From an uncultured SAR116 cluster alpha proteobacterium (GTDB taxonomy: Bacteria > Pseudomonadota > Alphaproteobacteria > Puniceispirillales > Marisalimonadaceae), in contig CACNFD010000010.1 of the NCBI GenBank assembly GCA_902619615.1, positions 1 to 64,000 on the forward strand: a DNA stretch of 64,000 bases. The letters run 5' to 3'. Position 1 is the first letter of the stretch, and each line of letters begins with the position of its first letter. A program made the position numbers and the translations under genes. The notes under the pieces were generated by a model, which was not told the DNA's origin, did no database searches, and was given only the letters and a program-made list of their open reading frames with translations. Shown here one piece after another: positions 21,582-31,833 of this stretch.

Positions 21582-22781
21582 TTAATTAAAATATTCTTTA
21601 ATTCTTGAAATTGCTTCTTCAATAGCAAAATCTGAATTTGCACAGGATAATCTTACATATCCTTCACCAAATTCTCCAAATGAAGTGCCTGCAACTGTAG
21701 CAACACCAAGGTTATCTAACAAGAAGTTCTGAATTTCAGTTGAATTTTTACCAGTTCCTTTTATGTTTGGGAAACAATAAAATGCTCCGTTTGGTTTTTG
21801 GCAAGAAAATCCTTGTATTTCATTTAATTTGTTAAACATTAAATTAGCTCGTCTTTTAAAATGATTATTCATTTCTTTAACACAGTCTTGGGGACCATTT
21901 AAGGCCTCTAATGCGGCAAATTGAGCAGATGCATTTACGCAAGAATGTATATTTACAGCAAGTTTTTCAGCTATTTCATATAATTTCTTGGGGAAAATTC
22001 CATAACCTAATCTCCACCCAGTCATTGCGTAAGTTTTAGACCATCCATTCAATATGATAAGCCTTTCTCTAATTTCAGAAAAGCTTAACATTGATGTAAA
22101 ATTATTTTCACCAAAACAGAACTGGTCATAAATTTCATCACTCATTAAGACTACATTTGGATATTTTTCCAGACCGTCTACCAATTTTTCAAGTTCATAC
22201 TTAGGAACAACTCCTCCTGTTGGGTTTGCAGGACTATTAATAATAACCAAGCTAGTATTTTCGTTTATTTTGTTTAATATATCTTCAACCGAAAAGGAGA
22301 AACCTTTCTCTTCACTCAATTGATAAGGTACAGGTTTAGCCCCACTATAATTAATTGCTGATTCATAAATTGGAAATCCAGGGTTTGGATATAAAATTTC
22401 TTTGTTCTTTTCTCCCAACAACATAGCAGAAAAAAAAATTATGACTTTTCCACCAGGAACTATTAAAATATTGTCTGGAGAAATGCTTTCATTGTGCCTT
22501 TTTTTTATATCATTTGAAACAGCTTCTCTAAGATTTGGTATGCCAGTCGATTGAGTATAACCGTGATGCCCATCTTTGAGAGCTTTCACACCTGCCTCTA
22601 CTATGTGCTCAGGAGTTTTAAAATCTGGCTGACCAATTCCTAAATTTATAATATTTTTTCCCTCAGAAGCTAATTTATTTGCTTTTGCCAATACTGTGAA
22701 AGCAGTCTCAGTTCCAAGATTATAGTTTCTAGATGCTAAATGATAATTAGTTTCCATGTAATAAACCTTGATTAATTTCAA
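21582..22781 (-). CDS. Class I/II PLP-dependent aminotransferase (aspartate-aminotransferase-like)
   Basis: INLGIGQPDFKTPEHIVEA, NSPANPTGGV, LMSDEIYDQ, NGWSKTYAMTGWRLGYG. Confidence 0.9.
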   Translation of the reverse strand: MKLIKVYYMETNYHLASRNYNLGTETAFTVLAKANKLASEGKNIINLGIGQPDFKTPEHIVEAGVKALKDGHHGYTQSTGIPNLREAVSNDIKKRHNESISPDNILIVPGGKVIIFFSAMLLGEKNKEILYPNPGFPIYESAINYSGAKPVPYQLSEEKGFSFSVEDILNKINENTSLVIINSPANPTGGVVPKYELEKLVDGLEKYPNVVLMSDEIYDQFCFGENNFTSMLSFSEIRERLIILNGWSKTYAMTGWRLGYGIFPKKLYEIAEKLAVNIHSCVNASAQFAALEALNGPQDCVKEMNNHFKRRANLMFNKLNEIQGFSCQKPNGAFYCFPNIKGTGKNSTEIQNFLLDNLGVATVAGTSFGEFGEGYVRLSCANSDFAIEEAISRIKEYFN

Positions 22782-22886
22782 TTTATTAAATACTTATACT
22801 TTACGATAAATAAAATAAAGGTTTTATTAAATTATTTAGTTAAATACTATAATTCAATATATATACTGAATATTTACCAATAATAT

Positions 22887-22964
22887 GGCGGGTGTAGCTC
22901 AGTTGGTTAGAGCGCGGGTTTGTGGTACCTGAGGTCGCCGGTTCGAAGCCGGTCACTCGCCCCA
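22887..22964 (+). tRNA. tRNA-His (anticodon GTG), including encoded G-1
   Basis: G-GCGGGTG...CGGGT-TTGTGGT-ACCTG...CACTCGC-C-CCA cloverleaf. Confidence 0.96.
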
Positions 22965-23043
22965 TTATAATTTTAATCATTCTAACTTGACCTTTGAGCT
23001 TTCGTAAGTTAGCTATTTGGTAATTGTAAAAATTAAATTACTA

Positions 23044-23128
23044 GCGGGCGTGGCGGAACTGGTAGACGCGCAAGATTTAGGTTCTTGTATCGAAAGGTGT
23101 GGGGGTTCAAGTCCCTTCGCCCGCACCA
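23044..23128 (+). tRNA. tRNA-Leu (anticodon TAG)
   Basis: GCGGGCG...CAAGA-TTTAGGT-TCTTG, long variable arm, GGGGGTTCAAGTCCCTTCGCCCGCACCA. Confidence 0.96.
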
Positions 23129-23170
23129 CAACATTTAATGATTAAATCAATTTAAAGAGGTGAATTTAAA

Positions 23171-24616
23171 ATGGCTGTTACTCAAACTTTATCAGAGGGA
23201 CTAAAGCGAGAATTTGAAGTAGTAATAACTAATTCTGAAATCAATAAATTAGTTGAGAAAAAGCTTGAAAACATTGCTAAGGAAGCAAATATCCCAGGTT
23301 TCAGGCCGGGTAAAGTACCTGTTTCAGTTATTAAAAATAGGTTTGGAAAAGAAGTTATCGGTGAAGTGGTCAGGGAATCAGTTGACAGCGCTACTAAAGA
23401 TACTATGGAAAAAAACAAATTAACACCATCTTCTCAACCTAAAATTGAAATTGTATCTTTTGAAGAAGGTAAGGATCTAAAGGCAAAGCTATTGGTTGAA
23501 ATAATGCCTGAATTTGAAATTCCTGACTTATCCACCCTAGAAATCGTTAAACCAGTAGTTAAGGTAAGTGATAAAGACATTAATGAGGCAGTTCAGAAAA
23601 TTGCGAAAGAAAATGTTGGCACAAAGAAAATTACTAAAGATAGACCTGCTAAAAAAGGTGATACTGTCGTCATTGATTTTATTGGTAAAGTTGACGGAAA
23701 ACTATTTGAAGGTGGGGAGGCCAAGGGTCATAATTTAAAACTTGGCTCAAATACTTTTATACCTGGATTTGAAGATGGATTAATTGGAGCTCAAAAGGGT
23801 AAAACAACTTTTGTAAATGTTACCTTTCCGAAAAACTATCAAGCAAAAAATTTGGCAGGAAAAGAAGCTGTTTTTGAAACTAAAGTGAATGAGATAAAGG
23901 AAGATGTTGAAATAACAATTAATGACGATTTTGCAAAAACACTAGGAATGAATGGTTTAGATGAATTGAAAAAAGCTGTTTCAGAGCAGATTTCGAAACA
24001 GCATGATCAAGTAAGTCGTGATAAAGCAAAAAGACAAATATTGGATAAATTAGCTGAAACAATATCTTTTGATTTACCAGAAACTTTAGAAAAAGAAGAA
24101 TATAAAAATATTTGCTCAGCTATGAATCCTAATTCCAAACCAGACCCTACACAAAGTGAAAAATTGGATCCTGAACCTGATAAAGGGATGTCAAAAGAGG
24201 AAAAATTAGATGCCGCTGAAATAGCAAAAAGGAGAGTGAGATTAGGACTTCTTTTATCTGAGATTGGAAGAAAAAACAGTATTAAGGTAGACGAAGAAGA
24301 TACAAGAAATGCCATGATGAAAGAAATACAAAAATATCCAGGTAAAGAAAAAGAAATGATGGAATATTTTAAAAATAATCCTGAGGTACAACAACAATTT
24401 TCTGGCCCTATATTTGAAGATAAAATTATAGACTTTATTTTAGAATTAGCAATAGTAAAAGAAAAACCTGTAACAACTGAAGAGCTTTACAAAGAAGAAG
24501 ATTTGGATTTGAAAAAAGAAGCTTCAAAAGCAAAAAAGTCTAATAAGATTGTTGCAAATAATCAATCCAAAAAAACACAAAAAAAGGTGCAAAAAAAGAC
24601 ACAAAAAAAAACTTAA
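23171..24616 (+). CDS. tig: Trigger factor
   Basis: IPGFRPGKVPVSVIKNRFG, GDTVVIDFIGKVDGKLFEGGEAKGHNLKLGSNTFIPGFEDGLIG (FKBP domain); Lys-rich C-terminal tail. Confidence 0.95.
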   Translation: MAVTQTLSEGLKREFEVVITNSEINKLVEKKLENIAKEANIPGFRPGKVPVSVIKNRFGKEVIGEVVRESVDSATKDTMEKNKLTPSSQPKIEIVSFEEGKDLKAKLLVEIMPEFEIPDLSTLEIVKPVVKVSDKDINEAVQKIAKENVGTKKITKDRPAKKGDTVVIDFIGKVDGKLFEGGEAKGHNLKLGSNTFIPGFEDGLIGAQKGKTTFVNVTFPKNYQAKNLAGKEAVFETKVNEIKEDVEITINDDFAKTLGMNGLDELKKAVSEQISKQHDQVSRDKAKRQILDKLAETISFDLPETLEKEEYKNICSAMNPNSKPDPTQSEKLDPEPDKGMSKEEKLDAAEIAKRRVRLGLLLSEIGRKNSIKVDEEDTRNAMMKEIQKYPGKEKEMMEYFKNNPEVQQQFSGPIFEDKIIDFILELAIVKEKPVTTEELYKEEDLDLKKEASKAKKSNKIVANNQSKKTQKKVQKKTQKKT

Positions 24617-24649
24617 TATAAATCATTATTACTTTAGGAGTATAGAAAT

Positions 24650-25288
24650 ATGATTGAAAAAAAATACAATCCAGTTTCATCAATGAATGAAATTGGTGCT
24701 TTGGTTCCAATGGTTGTAGAGCAAACAAGCCGTGGGGAAAGGTCTTACGATATTTATTCAAGACTTCTAAAGGAAAGGATAATTTTTCTTGTAGGTCCTG
24801 TTGATGATAATATAGCTTCGTTGGTATGTGCCCAATTATTGTTTTTAGAGGCTGAAAACCCAAAAAAAGACATATCGATGTATATAAACTCACCTGGTGG
24901 TGTAGTTACGTCTGGATTGTCGATATATGATACTATGGAGTATATTAGGCCTGATGTTTCAACAGTATGTATTGGTCAGGCTGCAAGTATGGGATCATTA
25001 TTATTAACTGCTGGTGCTAAAAATAAAAGATATTGCTTGCCAAATGCACGAATTATGACTCATCAACCCTCTGGAGGTTTTCAAGGCCAAGCTAGTGATA
25101 TTGAAATACATGCAAAAGAGATAATTAATTTAAGATCAAGGCTAAATGGTATTTATGTTAAACACTCTGGCAAGAAAATTGCAGAAATTGAAGCTTTAAT
25201 GGACAGAGATACTTTTCTTTCTCCAGAAGATGCTTTAAAAATAGGTTTAATAGATGAAGTTGTTGAAAAAAGACCTAATGTTAAATAA
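24650..25288 (+). CDS. clpP: ATP-dependent Clp protease proteolytic subunit
   Basis: [53 protein letters not shown]. Confidence 0.98.
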   Translation: MIEKKYNPVSSMNEIGALVPMVVEQTSRGERSYDIYSRLLKERIIFLVGPVDDNIASLVCAQLLFLEAENPKKDISMYINSPGGVVTSGLSIYDTMEYIRPDVSTVCIGQAASMGSLLLTAGAKNKRYCLPNARIMTHQPSGGFQGQASDIEIHAKEIINLRSRLNGIYVKHSGKKIAEIEALMDRDTFLSPEDALKIGLIDEVVEKRPNVK

Positions 25289-25364
25289 CACATATATATT
25301 ATATTTATATTGCATTTTAAAATAAATTTATAGATTATTATTACATAGTTTCAAGTCTAGGGGT

Positions 25365-26639
25365 GTGATGATGGATGAACAGAAGAACGAAGGAAAAAAT
25401 AAAACAACCTTGTATTGTTCATTTTGTGGTAAAAGTCAACATGAAGTTAAAAAGTTAATTGCTGGACCTACAGTGTTTATATGTGATGAATGTGTAGAAC
25501 TCTGTATGGATATAATTAAAGAAGAACACCAATCTTCAATTACAAAAAATAAAGAAGGAATTCCTTCACCTGTTGAAATTTGTAAGATACTAGACGATTA
25601 TGTTATTGGCCAATCAAAAGCAAAAAGGGTGCTTTCTGTCGCAGTCCATAATCATTACAAGAGATTAGCTAATACTAGTGATGTAAATGATATTGAAATT
25701 TCAAAATCAAATATTCTTTTAGTAGGGCCCACCGGCTGCGGCAAAACTTTACTTGCTCAAACTTTAGCAAAAATATTAGATGTTCCTTTTACTATGGCTG
25801 ATGCAACAACACTTACTGAAGCTGGTTATGTAGGTGAAGATGTTGAAAATATCATATTGAAATTATTACAAGCTTCAGATTATAACGTTGAAAGAGCTCA
25901 AAAAGGAATTGTTTATATCGATGAGGTTGATAAAATTTCTAGAAAATCAGAGAATCCATCAATTACACGTGATGTAAGTGGAGAAGGTGTTCAACAAGCT
26001 TTACTCAAAATAATGGAAGGTACTATCGCGGCTGTGCCTCCTCAAGGAGGAAGAAAGCATCCTCAACAAGAATTTCTGCAAGTAGATACTACAAATATTC
26101 TATTTATTTGTGGAGGGGCCTTTGCAGGCCTAGATAAATTAATTGCAAATAGAAATAAGGGCTCTTCTATTGGATTTGGTGCTGAAATAGTTAATTCACA
26201 AGAAGTTACATCATCAGAAATACTAAAAGATGTAGAACCAGGTGATTTAGTTAAATATGGGCTTATTCCTGAATTCATAGGAAGATTGCCTGTTCTTGCA
26301 TCATTAGAAGACCTTGATGAAGAAGCTTTAGTTACAATTTTAACGCAGCCTAAAAATGCATTACTTAAACAGTACCAAAAACTATTTCAAATGGAAAATA
26401 CAAAACTAGAATTTAGAGATAATGCTTTAAAAGCAATTGCCCAAAAGGCTATAAATTTAAAAACTGGGGCAAGAGGCTTACGATCTATAATTGAAAACAT
26501 ACTTATGGATACAATGTTTGAGTTACCTTCTGAACCTGACATTAATGAAGTTGTAATTAATGAAGAAGTTGTTACGAAAAATTCAAAGCCAATTTTAGTT
26601 CATGAGAAAAAGACTAAAGAAATAAAAAATTCCGTTTAA
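25365..26639 (+). CDS. clpX: ATP-dependent Clp protease ATP-binding subunit ClpX
   Basis: [30 protein letters not shown] zinc finger, [28 protein letters not shown]-type sensor 2 ([23 protein letters not shown]). Confidence 0.98.
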   Translation: MMMDEQKNEGKNKTTLYCSFCGKSQHEVKKLIAGPTVFICDECVELCMDIIKEEHQSSITKNKEGIPSPVEICKILDDYVIGQSKAKRVLSVAVHNHYKRLANTSDVNDIEISKSNILLVGPTGCGKTLLAQTLAKILDVPFTMADATTLTEAGYVGEDVENIILKLLQASDYNVERAQKGIVYIDEVDKISRKSENPSITRDVSGEGVQQALLKIMEGTIAAVPPQGGRKHPQQEFLQVDTTNILFICGGAFAGLDKLIANRNKGSSIGFGAEIVNSQEVTSSEILKDVEPGDLVKYGLIPEFIGRLPVLASLEDLDEEALVTILTQPKNALLKQYQKLFQMENTKLEFRDNALKAIAQKAINLKTGARGLRSIIENILMDTMFELPSEPDINEVVINEEVVTKNSKPILVHEKKTKEIKNSV

Positions 26640-26722
26640 TTTTTTTTGAACTTGAATTTTTAAAAAAAATAATCATCTATATTTAGTAATTTATTTCATC
26701 CCAAATTTAAGAGGACTTTACC

Positions 26723-29110
26723 TTGAATAGTTCATCATACCCAATTTTACCATTAAGAGATATTGTCATATTTCCAAATATGATAGCCCCATTATTTGTA
26801 GGAAGAGTTAAGTCTATTAATGCTCTTGAAGCTATAATAGATGATAATAAAGAAATTATCTTACTCACACAAAAAAAACCTTCAATTGAAGATCCTGAAC
26901 CTAAAGATTTATACAAAATGGGTACTGTAGGAATAATATTGCAAATGCTAAAGTTACCTGATGGCACTATTAAAGTTCTAGTTGAAGGAAAATTTAGGTG
27001 TAAAATTGAAGAAATAATTTCATCTGAAAATTATTTAACTGCTAAATCTATTATTTTAAAAAATGAACTTTCTTCAAAAAATAACCATAATGATTTCATA
27101 AATCATTTAAAAAATTCTTTTGAAAGATTCGCAAAACTCAATGCTAAAATTAACTCAGATATTATATCAACAATAGCTGATATAGACGATTTAGATGTCT
27201 TATCAGATACTATCGTAAATCATTTAGTGTTATCTATCGATGAAAAGCAGTCTTTTTTGGAAATGACTGATGTTATTGAAAGAGCAAAGACACTTTCTTA
27301 TAAAATTGACAAAGAGATTGATATACTTAGTTCAGAAAGAAAAATCAGAAGTAGTGTAAAAAAACAAATGGAAAAAACACAAAGGGAGTATTATTTAAAT
27401 GAGCAACTAAAAGCTATTCAAAAAGAACTTGGTACATCTGAAGATGGTAAAAATGAATTTGATGAATTTGAAGAAAAGATTGATAAAGCCAAGCTCAGCA
27501 AGGAAGCGAAAGAAAAAGCATTGTCGGAGCTAAAAAAGTTGAGAAATATGAGTCCAATGAGTGCTGAAGCTACGGTAGTAAGGTCTTACATTGATTGGTT
27601 GGTTTCAATTCCATGGAAAAAAACAAACAAAGTTAAATCTGATATTGTAGATGCTAGAAAGATATTAGATAGTGATCATTATGGTCTAGAAAAAGTTAAA
27701 GACAGAATTATAGAGTTTCTTGCTGTTCAAAAAAGAACCAATCAAGTTAAAGGACCAATATTATGCTTGGTTGGCCCTCCAGGTGTTGGTAAAACTTCTT
27801 TAGGAAAATCGATTGCTGACGCTACTGGAAGACAATACATCAGAATGGCTTTAGGTGGTGTTCGAGATGAGGCTGAAATAAGAGGGCATAGAAGAACGTA
27901 TATTGGATCTTTACCAGGCAAAATTATACATGGTATGAAAAAATCATCTACTGTAAACCCCCTTTTTTTGTTGGATGAGATAGATAAATTAGGTAATGAT
28001 TACAGAGGGGATCCTTCCTCAGCATTGCTAGAAGTTTTAGATCCAGAGCAAAATAAAACATTTCAAGATCATTATCTTGAAGTTGATTATGATTTGTCGA
28101 AAGTTTTTTTTATAACAACTTCAAATACGCTTAACATGCCACAAGCTTTATTAGATAGGATGGAAATCATCAGATTGTCTGGGTATACAGAAGATGAAAA
28201 ACTAGAAATAGCTAAAAGGCACTTATTAAAAAAACAAATGGATAATTGTAAACTTAAAAAAACAGAGTTTTCAATTAATGAAGAAGCTCTCAAAATGATA
28301 ATTCAATCATACACTAGAGAAGCTGGAGTTAGAAGTTTAGAAAGACAATTAGCTAAATTATCAAGAAAGGTAGTTACATTAATTGAAAAAAATGAAGCTA
28401 AATCAATTTCTGTAACAAAAAATAATTTACATGATTTACTAGGTGTTCCAATTTATCAAAGACTTGAGATAGAAAAAAACGATTTGGTTGGAATTACCAC
28501 TGGATTAGCATGGACAGAGGTTGGTGGAGAATTGTTGTCTATAGAAGCTGTTAAAGTTAAAGGTAAAGGTAAGGTCACTGCTACTGGAAAACTCGGTGAT
28601 ATTATGAAAGAGTCAGTTCAGGCTGCTGAATTTTTTATAAGATCAAAGGCATTTTCTTTTGGTCTAGACCCCTTCGATATTGAAAAACTTGACATACATG
28701 TCCATGTTCCTGAAGGTGCAACACCTAAGGATGGTCCGTCTGCAGGTGTTGCTATGGTTACTAGTATAGTCTCAGCTTTGACAGATATAAAAGTAAAAAA
28801 GTCTGTTGGCATGACTGGTGAAATCACTTTAAGAGGAAGAGTCCTTCCTATTGGTGGATTGAAAGAAAAACTATTAGCTGCTAAAAGAGGTGGGATCAAA
28901 ACAGTTTTAATTCCAGAAGATAATAAGAAAGATCTTGTTGAAATTCCTGACAATATTAAAAATAAATTAAAAATTATACCAGTTAGTTCGATAGATGAAG
29001 TTATTTCAAATGCTTTAGCCGAGATCCCACAAGAATTAAATATATTAGATGCTAGTAAAATAACTAAAACTGACATTAATAACCCAGGTAAAACTAGTAT
29101 TTCCCATTAA
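26723..29110 (+). CDS. lon: Lon protease
   Basis: YPILPLRDIVIFPNMIAPLFVGR, GPPGVGKTSLGKSIA, catalytic PKDGPSAGVAM; TTG start with upstream GAGGA. Confidence 0.98.
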   Translation: MNSSSYPILPLRDIVIFPNMIAPLFVGRVKSINALEAIIDDNKEIILLTQKKPSIEDPEPKDLYKMGTVGIILQMLKLPDGTIKVLVEGKFRCKIEEIISSENYLTAKSIILKNELSSKNNHNDFINHLKNSFERFAKLNAKINSDIISTIADIDDLDVLSDTIVNHLVLSIDEKQSFLEMTDVIERAKTLSYKIDKEIDILSSERKIRSSVKKQMEKTQREYYLNEQLKAIQKELGTSEDGKNEFDEFEEKIDKAKLSKEAKEKALSELKKLRNMSPMSAEATVVRSYIDWLVSIPWKKTNKVKSDIVDARKILDSDHYGLEKVKDRIIEFLAVQKRTNQVKGPILCLVGPPGVGKTSLGKSIADATGRQYIRMALGGVRDEAEIRGHRRTYIGSLPGKIIHGMKKSSTVNPLFLLDEIDKLGNDYRGDPSSALLEVLDPEQNKTFQDHYLEVDYDLSKVFFITTSNTLNMPQALLDRMEIIRLSGYTEDEKLEIAKRHLLKKQMDNCKLKKTEFSINEEALKMIIQSYTREAGVRSLERQLAKLSRKVVTLIEKNEAKSISVTKNNLHDLLGVPIYQRLEIEKNDLVGITTGLAWTEVGGELLSIEAVKVKGKGKVTATGKLGDIMKESVQAAEFFIRSKAFSFGLDPFDIEKLDIHVHVPEGATPKDGPSAGVAMVTSIVSALTDIKVKKSVGMTGEITLRGRVLPIGGLKEKLLAAKRGGIKTVLIPEDNKKDLVEIPDNIKNKLKIIPVSSIDEVISNALAEIPQELNILDASKITKTDINNPGKTSISH

Positions 29111-29215
29111 TTATCTTATTTTTTTTGTTTTCTCAATAATAATTAGCTTTATTTTTTAAAGTTATAAGGTAATATCAACTTGTTTTTATAATACTAACAT
29201 ATTACGGAGGTACGA

Positions 29216-29491
29216 ATGAATAAGAATGAATTAGTTGCAAGTGTTGCTGACGCGTCTGGTCTTTCCAAAGTAGATGCTGCAAAAGCAGTTGATGGAGTTT
29301 TTCAGTCAATCACTAATGCTTTAAAATCAGGTGGTGATGTGCGTATAGTTGGTTTTGGAACTTTTTCTGTTGCTAACCGTGCCGCTACTACAGGAAGAAA
29401 TCCAAGAACAGGTGAAACAATTCAAATTAAAGCATCTAAACAACCTAAATTTAAAGCTGGAAGTCCTCTAAAAGATGCAGTAAATAAATAA
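29216..29491 (+). CDS. hupB: HU-family DNA-binding protein
   Basis: MNKNELVASVADASGLSKVDAAKAVDGVF, VRIVGFGTFSVANRAATTGRNPRTGETIQIKASKQPKFKAG. Confidence 0.96.
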   Translation: MNKNELVASVADASGLSKVDAAKAVDGVFQSITNALKSGGDVRIVGFGTFSVANRAATTGRNPRTGETIQIKASKQPKFKAGSPLKDAVNK

Positions 29492-29501
29492 AAAATAGAA
29501 T

Positions 29502-30047
29502 TTATCTCTTTTTAAATAAGGCGTCTTTGTAATAAGACGTCTTTTTTATGAAACTAGCTCTTTGTTTTATAGAAATATTTTTACCTATAATTTTACCATT
29601 ATAAAAGCTCAATGGTACAAGCTCATTTTCAAAAATATCTAACAATTCTCCATCTTTAAGCAAGAAGTCTGGGTTTTTTGGTGACCCATATTTTTCATTT
29701 CCAAACGAAAATGTTTCGTAAAATAAAAAGCCGTCTTTTTTAAGTAAATCTATTAATTTTTTTATATTAGGTCTGTATAAGTAATTAACGACTATAATCA
29801 CATCAAAGAATTCTCTGGGTAAAGGCCATTCTTTCTCTGTTTCTAGGTCAAAAGGAATTGTATTTATATTATTATAATTTTCATATTTGTTTAATTTTTC
29901 TTGATCTTTATCTATTGCTGTTACAATAAAATTTTTATATGAAAGAGGGATGCTATTTCTACCATTTCCAGAAGCAAAATCTAGGAGATTAATTTTTTTC
30001 TTTATTTGAAGAGCGTCAATTTGATTAAAAATCCATTTGGAGTGCAT
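29502..30047 (-). CDS. SAM-dependent methyltransferase (class I)
   Basis: INLLDFASGNGRNSIPLS (motif I), VTAIDKDQEKL, FFDVIIVVNYLYRP. Confidence 0.8.
   Translation of the reverse strand: MHSKWIFNQIDALQIKKKINLLDFASGNGRNSIPLSYKNFIVTAIDKDQEKLNKYENYNNINTIPFDLETEKEWPLPREFFDVIIVVNYLYRPNIKKLIDLLKKDGFLFYETFSFGNEKYGSPKNPDFLLKDGELLDIFENELVPLSFYNGKIIGKNISIKQRASFIKKTSYYKDALFKKR
29520..29547 (+). terminator. Rho-independent terminator of hupB, lying inside the 3' end of the convergent methyltransferase gene
   Basis: GGCGTCTT-TGTAAT-AAGACGTC-TTTTTT hairpin plus T-tract. Confidence 0.75.
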
Positions 30048-30141
30048 AAAACTAATTTTCTACTTTTAAAAATTTTTATTTCTTGTGTAATAAGTTCGTT
30101 ATTGTTTTTTTTACAAAAATTACGTATAAACTTTAACATCA

Positions 30142-30217
30142 GGGCGGTTAGCTCAGTTGGTAGAGCATCTCGTTTACACCGAGAGGGTCGGCGGTTCGAG
30201 ACCGTCACCGCCCACCA
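30142..30217 (+). tRNA. tRNA-Val (anticodon TAC)
   Basis: GGGCGGT...CTCGT-TTACACC-GAG...GGCGGTTCGAGACCGTC-ACCGCCC-ACCA cloverleaf. Confidence 0.95.
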
Positions 30218-30315
30218 AAGTTTTCACAATTTTTTTTATTATATTCTCTAATAGTCATTTAATAGTTTTTGTAGTTAAATCATACTTAGGTAACTTTAAT
30301 TATTGGAGTAGATGT

Positions 30316-31035
30316 ATGTCAATTTCAAAAATGCCAGTTTGTATGATTACTGGTTTAGGTGAAGGGACAGGAGGGTGTACTGCTAGAAGGTTTGCAAAAG
30401 CTGGATATAGAATAGCAATGTTAGCAAGAACTGAGGAAAGATTGAAAAAATTTGAAAATGAATTACCTGGATCTAAAGGATTTGTATGTGATGTATCTGA
30501 TTTAAAACATTTAGAAGATATATGTAAAAAAATTAAAAATGAAATGTCTGCTCCAGAAGTGCTTATACATAATGCAGTGAAAGGAAACTTCGAATATTTA
30601 TTAAAAGGCAAACCAGAATGGTTAGAGAAGAACTTTAGAATTAATACAACCTCTCTTATGTATTTATCCCATTTTTTGATTCCGGATATGCTAAAAAACA
30701 AAAAAGGAGTTATAATTGTTACAGGCAATACTGCCGCGCATAGGGGAGTGGCTATGACACCATATTTTGCTCCTACTAAAGCTGCTCAAAGAATTCTTGC
30801 ACAATCATTAGCTCGTGATTTTGGTCCTCAAGGTATTCATGTTGCTTATATCACTATTGATGCATCAATTAATACTCCTTGGACTAGAAGTAGAATAGAG
30901 CACCAAAAAAACAAAAATGATATTGAGTTTGCTCAACCACAAGATATAGCTGAAGAAATCTTTAGAATATCACAACAGAAGCGTTCTGCGTGGTCTTTTG
31001 ATGTAGAGTTAAGACCTGATATAGAAAAATGGTAA
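30316..31035 (+). CDS. SDR-family oxidoreductase (track ORF start 30157 is inside tRNA-Val; ATG at 30316 preferred)
   Basis: CMITGLGEGTGGCTARRFAKAGY glycine-rich motif, HNAVKG, ITGN..., YFAPTKAAQRILAQSLARD. Confidence 0.88.
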   Translation: MSISKMPVCMITGLGEGTGGCTARRFAKAGYRIAMLARTEERLKKFENELPGSKGFVCDVSDLKHLEDICKKIKNEMSAPEVLIHNAVKGNFEYLLKGKPEWLEKNFRINTTSLMYLSHFLIPDMLKNKKGVIIVTGNTAAHRGVAMTPYFAPTKAAQRILAQSLARDFGPQGIHVAYITIDASINTPWTRSRIEHQKNKNDIEFAQPQDIAEEIFRISQQKRSAWSFDVELRPDIEKW

Positions 31036-31036
31036 T

Positions 31037-31813
31037 TTAACCTACAAAAGCTTTTTCTAAAACAAATTCACCGGGGTGATTATTTGCTCCTTCACGGAAG
31101 TTTTTTTCTACCATAATTTTTTTTAGATCATTATTTAAACCCATTGACCCACAAAACATAAATCTATCATTAGATGAAATTGAATTTATTTTTAAATCAT
31201 TAAATAATTTATTTGATAATATAAGTTCAGTAATCCTACCATTGAAAATATAATCATCTCTGGTTGTAGAATGATAACTCAATAATTTATTACCAATAAA
31301 TTCTTTGACTAATTCATCATTCTTACATTTTTGAATTATACTTTGACTATATGATAATTCATTAACCATTCTACATGTATGTGTTACAACTATGCTATCA
31401 AATCTTTCATAAGTTTCAGGCTCTCTTATAAGTGCCGCAAATGGAGCAAACCCTGTTCCTGAGGAAAGTAAAAATAATCTTTTTCCAGGTTTAAGTGCAT
31501 CTAAAACTAATGTGCCTGTAGACTTTGGCATCATAATAATTTCATCACCAATTTTTATATTTTTTAATTTTGAAGTCAGAGGTCCATCTTTTACAATTAT
31601 TGAATAAAACTCTAATTCTTCAGACCAACTTGGTGAACAAATTGAATAAGCCCTTAATATTGGTTTGTCATTACTATCAATAAGGCCAATCATGACAAAC
31701 TCTCCTGATTTAAATTTAAAACCTTTTGGTCGGGTAATACAAAAAGAAAATAAATTTTCAGTCCAATGTTTGACTTGGGTTATTTTTTGAAAATTTTTTG
31801 AAAATTTTGACAA
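31037..31813 (-). CDS. fpr: Ferredoxin--NADP reductase
   Basis: RPKGFKFKSGEFVMIGL, RAYSICSP, LLSSGTGFAPFAALIREPETYERFD, FMFCGSMGLNNDLKKIM, C-terminal EFVLEKAFVG. Confidence 0.93.
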   Translation of the reverse strand: MSKFSKNFQKITQVKHWTENLFSFCITRPKGFKFKSGEFVMIGLIDSNDKPILRAYSICSPSWSEELEFYSIIVKDGPLTSKLKNIKIGDEIIMMPKSTGTLVLDALKPGKRLFLLSSGTGFAPFAALIREPETYERFDSIVVTHTCRMVNELSYSQSIIQKCKNDELVKEFIGNKLLSYHSTTRDDYIFNGRITELILSNKLFNDLKINSISSNDRFMFCGSMGLNNDLKKIMVEKNFREGANNHPGEFVLEKAFVG

Positions 31814-31833
31814 TTTTTTTATCCTAGGTGAGT

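Noticed and set aside
22965-23043. Imperfect hairpin CTAACTT...AAGTTAG between tRNA-His and tRNA-Leu, considered as a small RNA or terminator
   Set aside because: Seven-bp stem with a long loop and no U-tract; insufficient evidence.
28618-29076. 152-aa minus-strand ORF opposite lon
   Set aside because: Shadow ORF over the conserved Lon protease domain; no RBS or family signature.
30002-30251. Overlapping ORFs on both strands (30002-30208 minus, 30006-30251 plus) and the track SDR start at 30157
   Set aside because: All run through tRNA-Val (30142-30217); the SDR gene is better started at ATG 30316.
30300-30728. 142-aa minus-strand ORF opposite the SDR gene
   Set aside because: Antisense shadow of a well-supported CDS; no recognisable domain.
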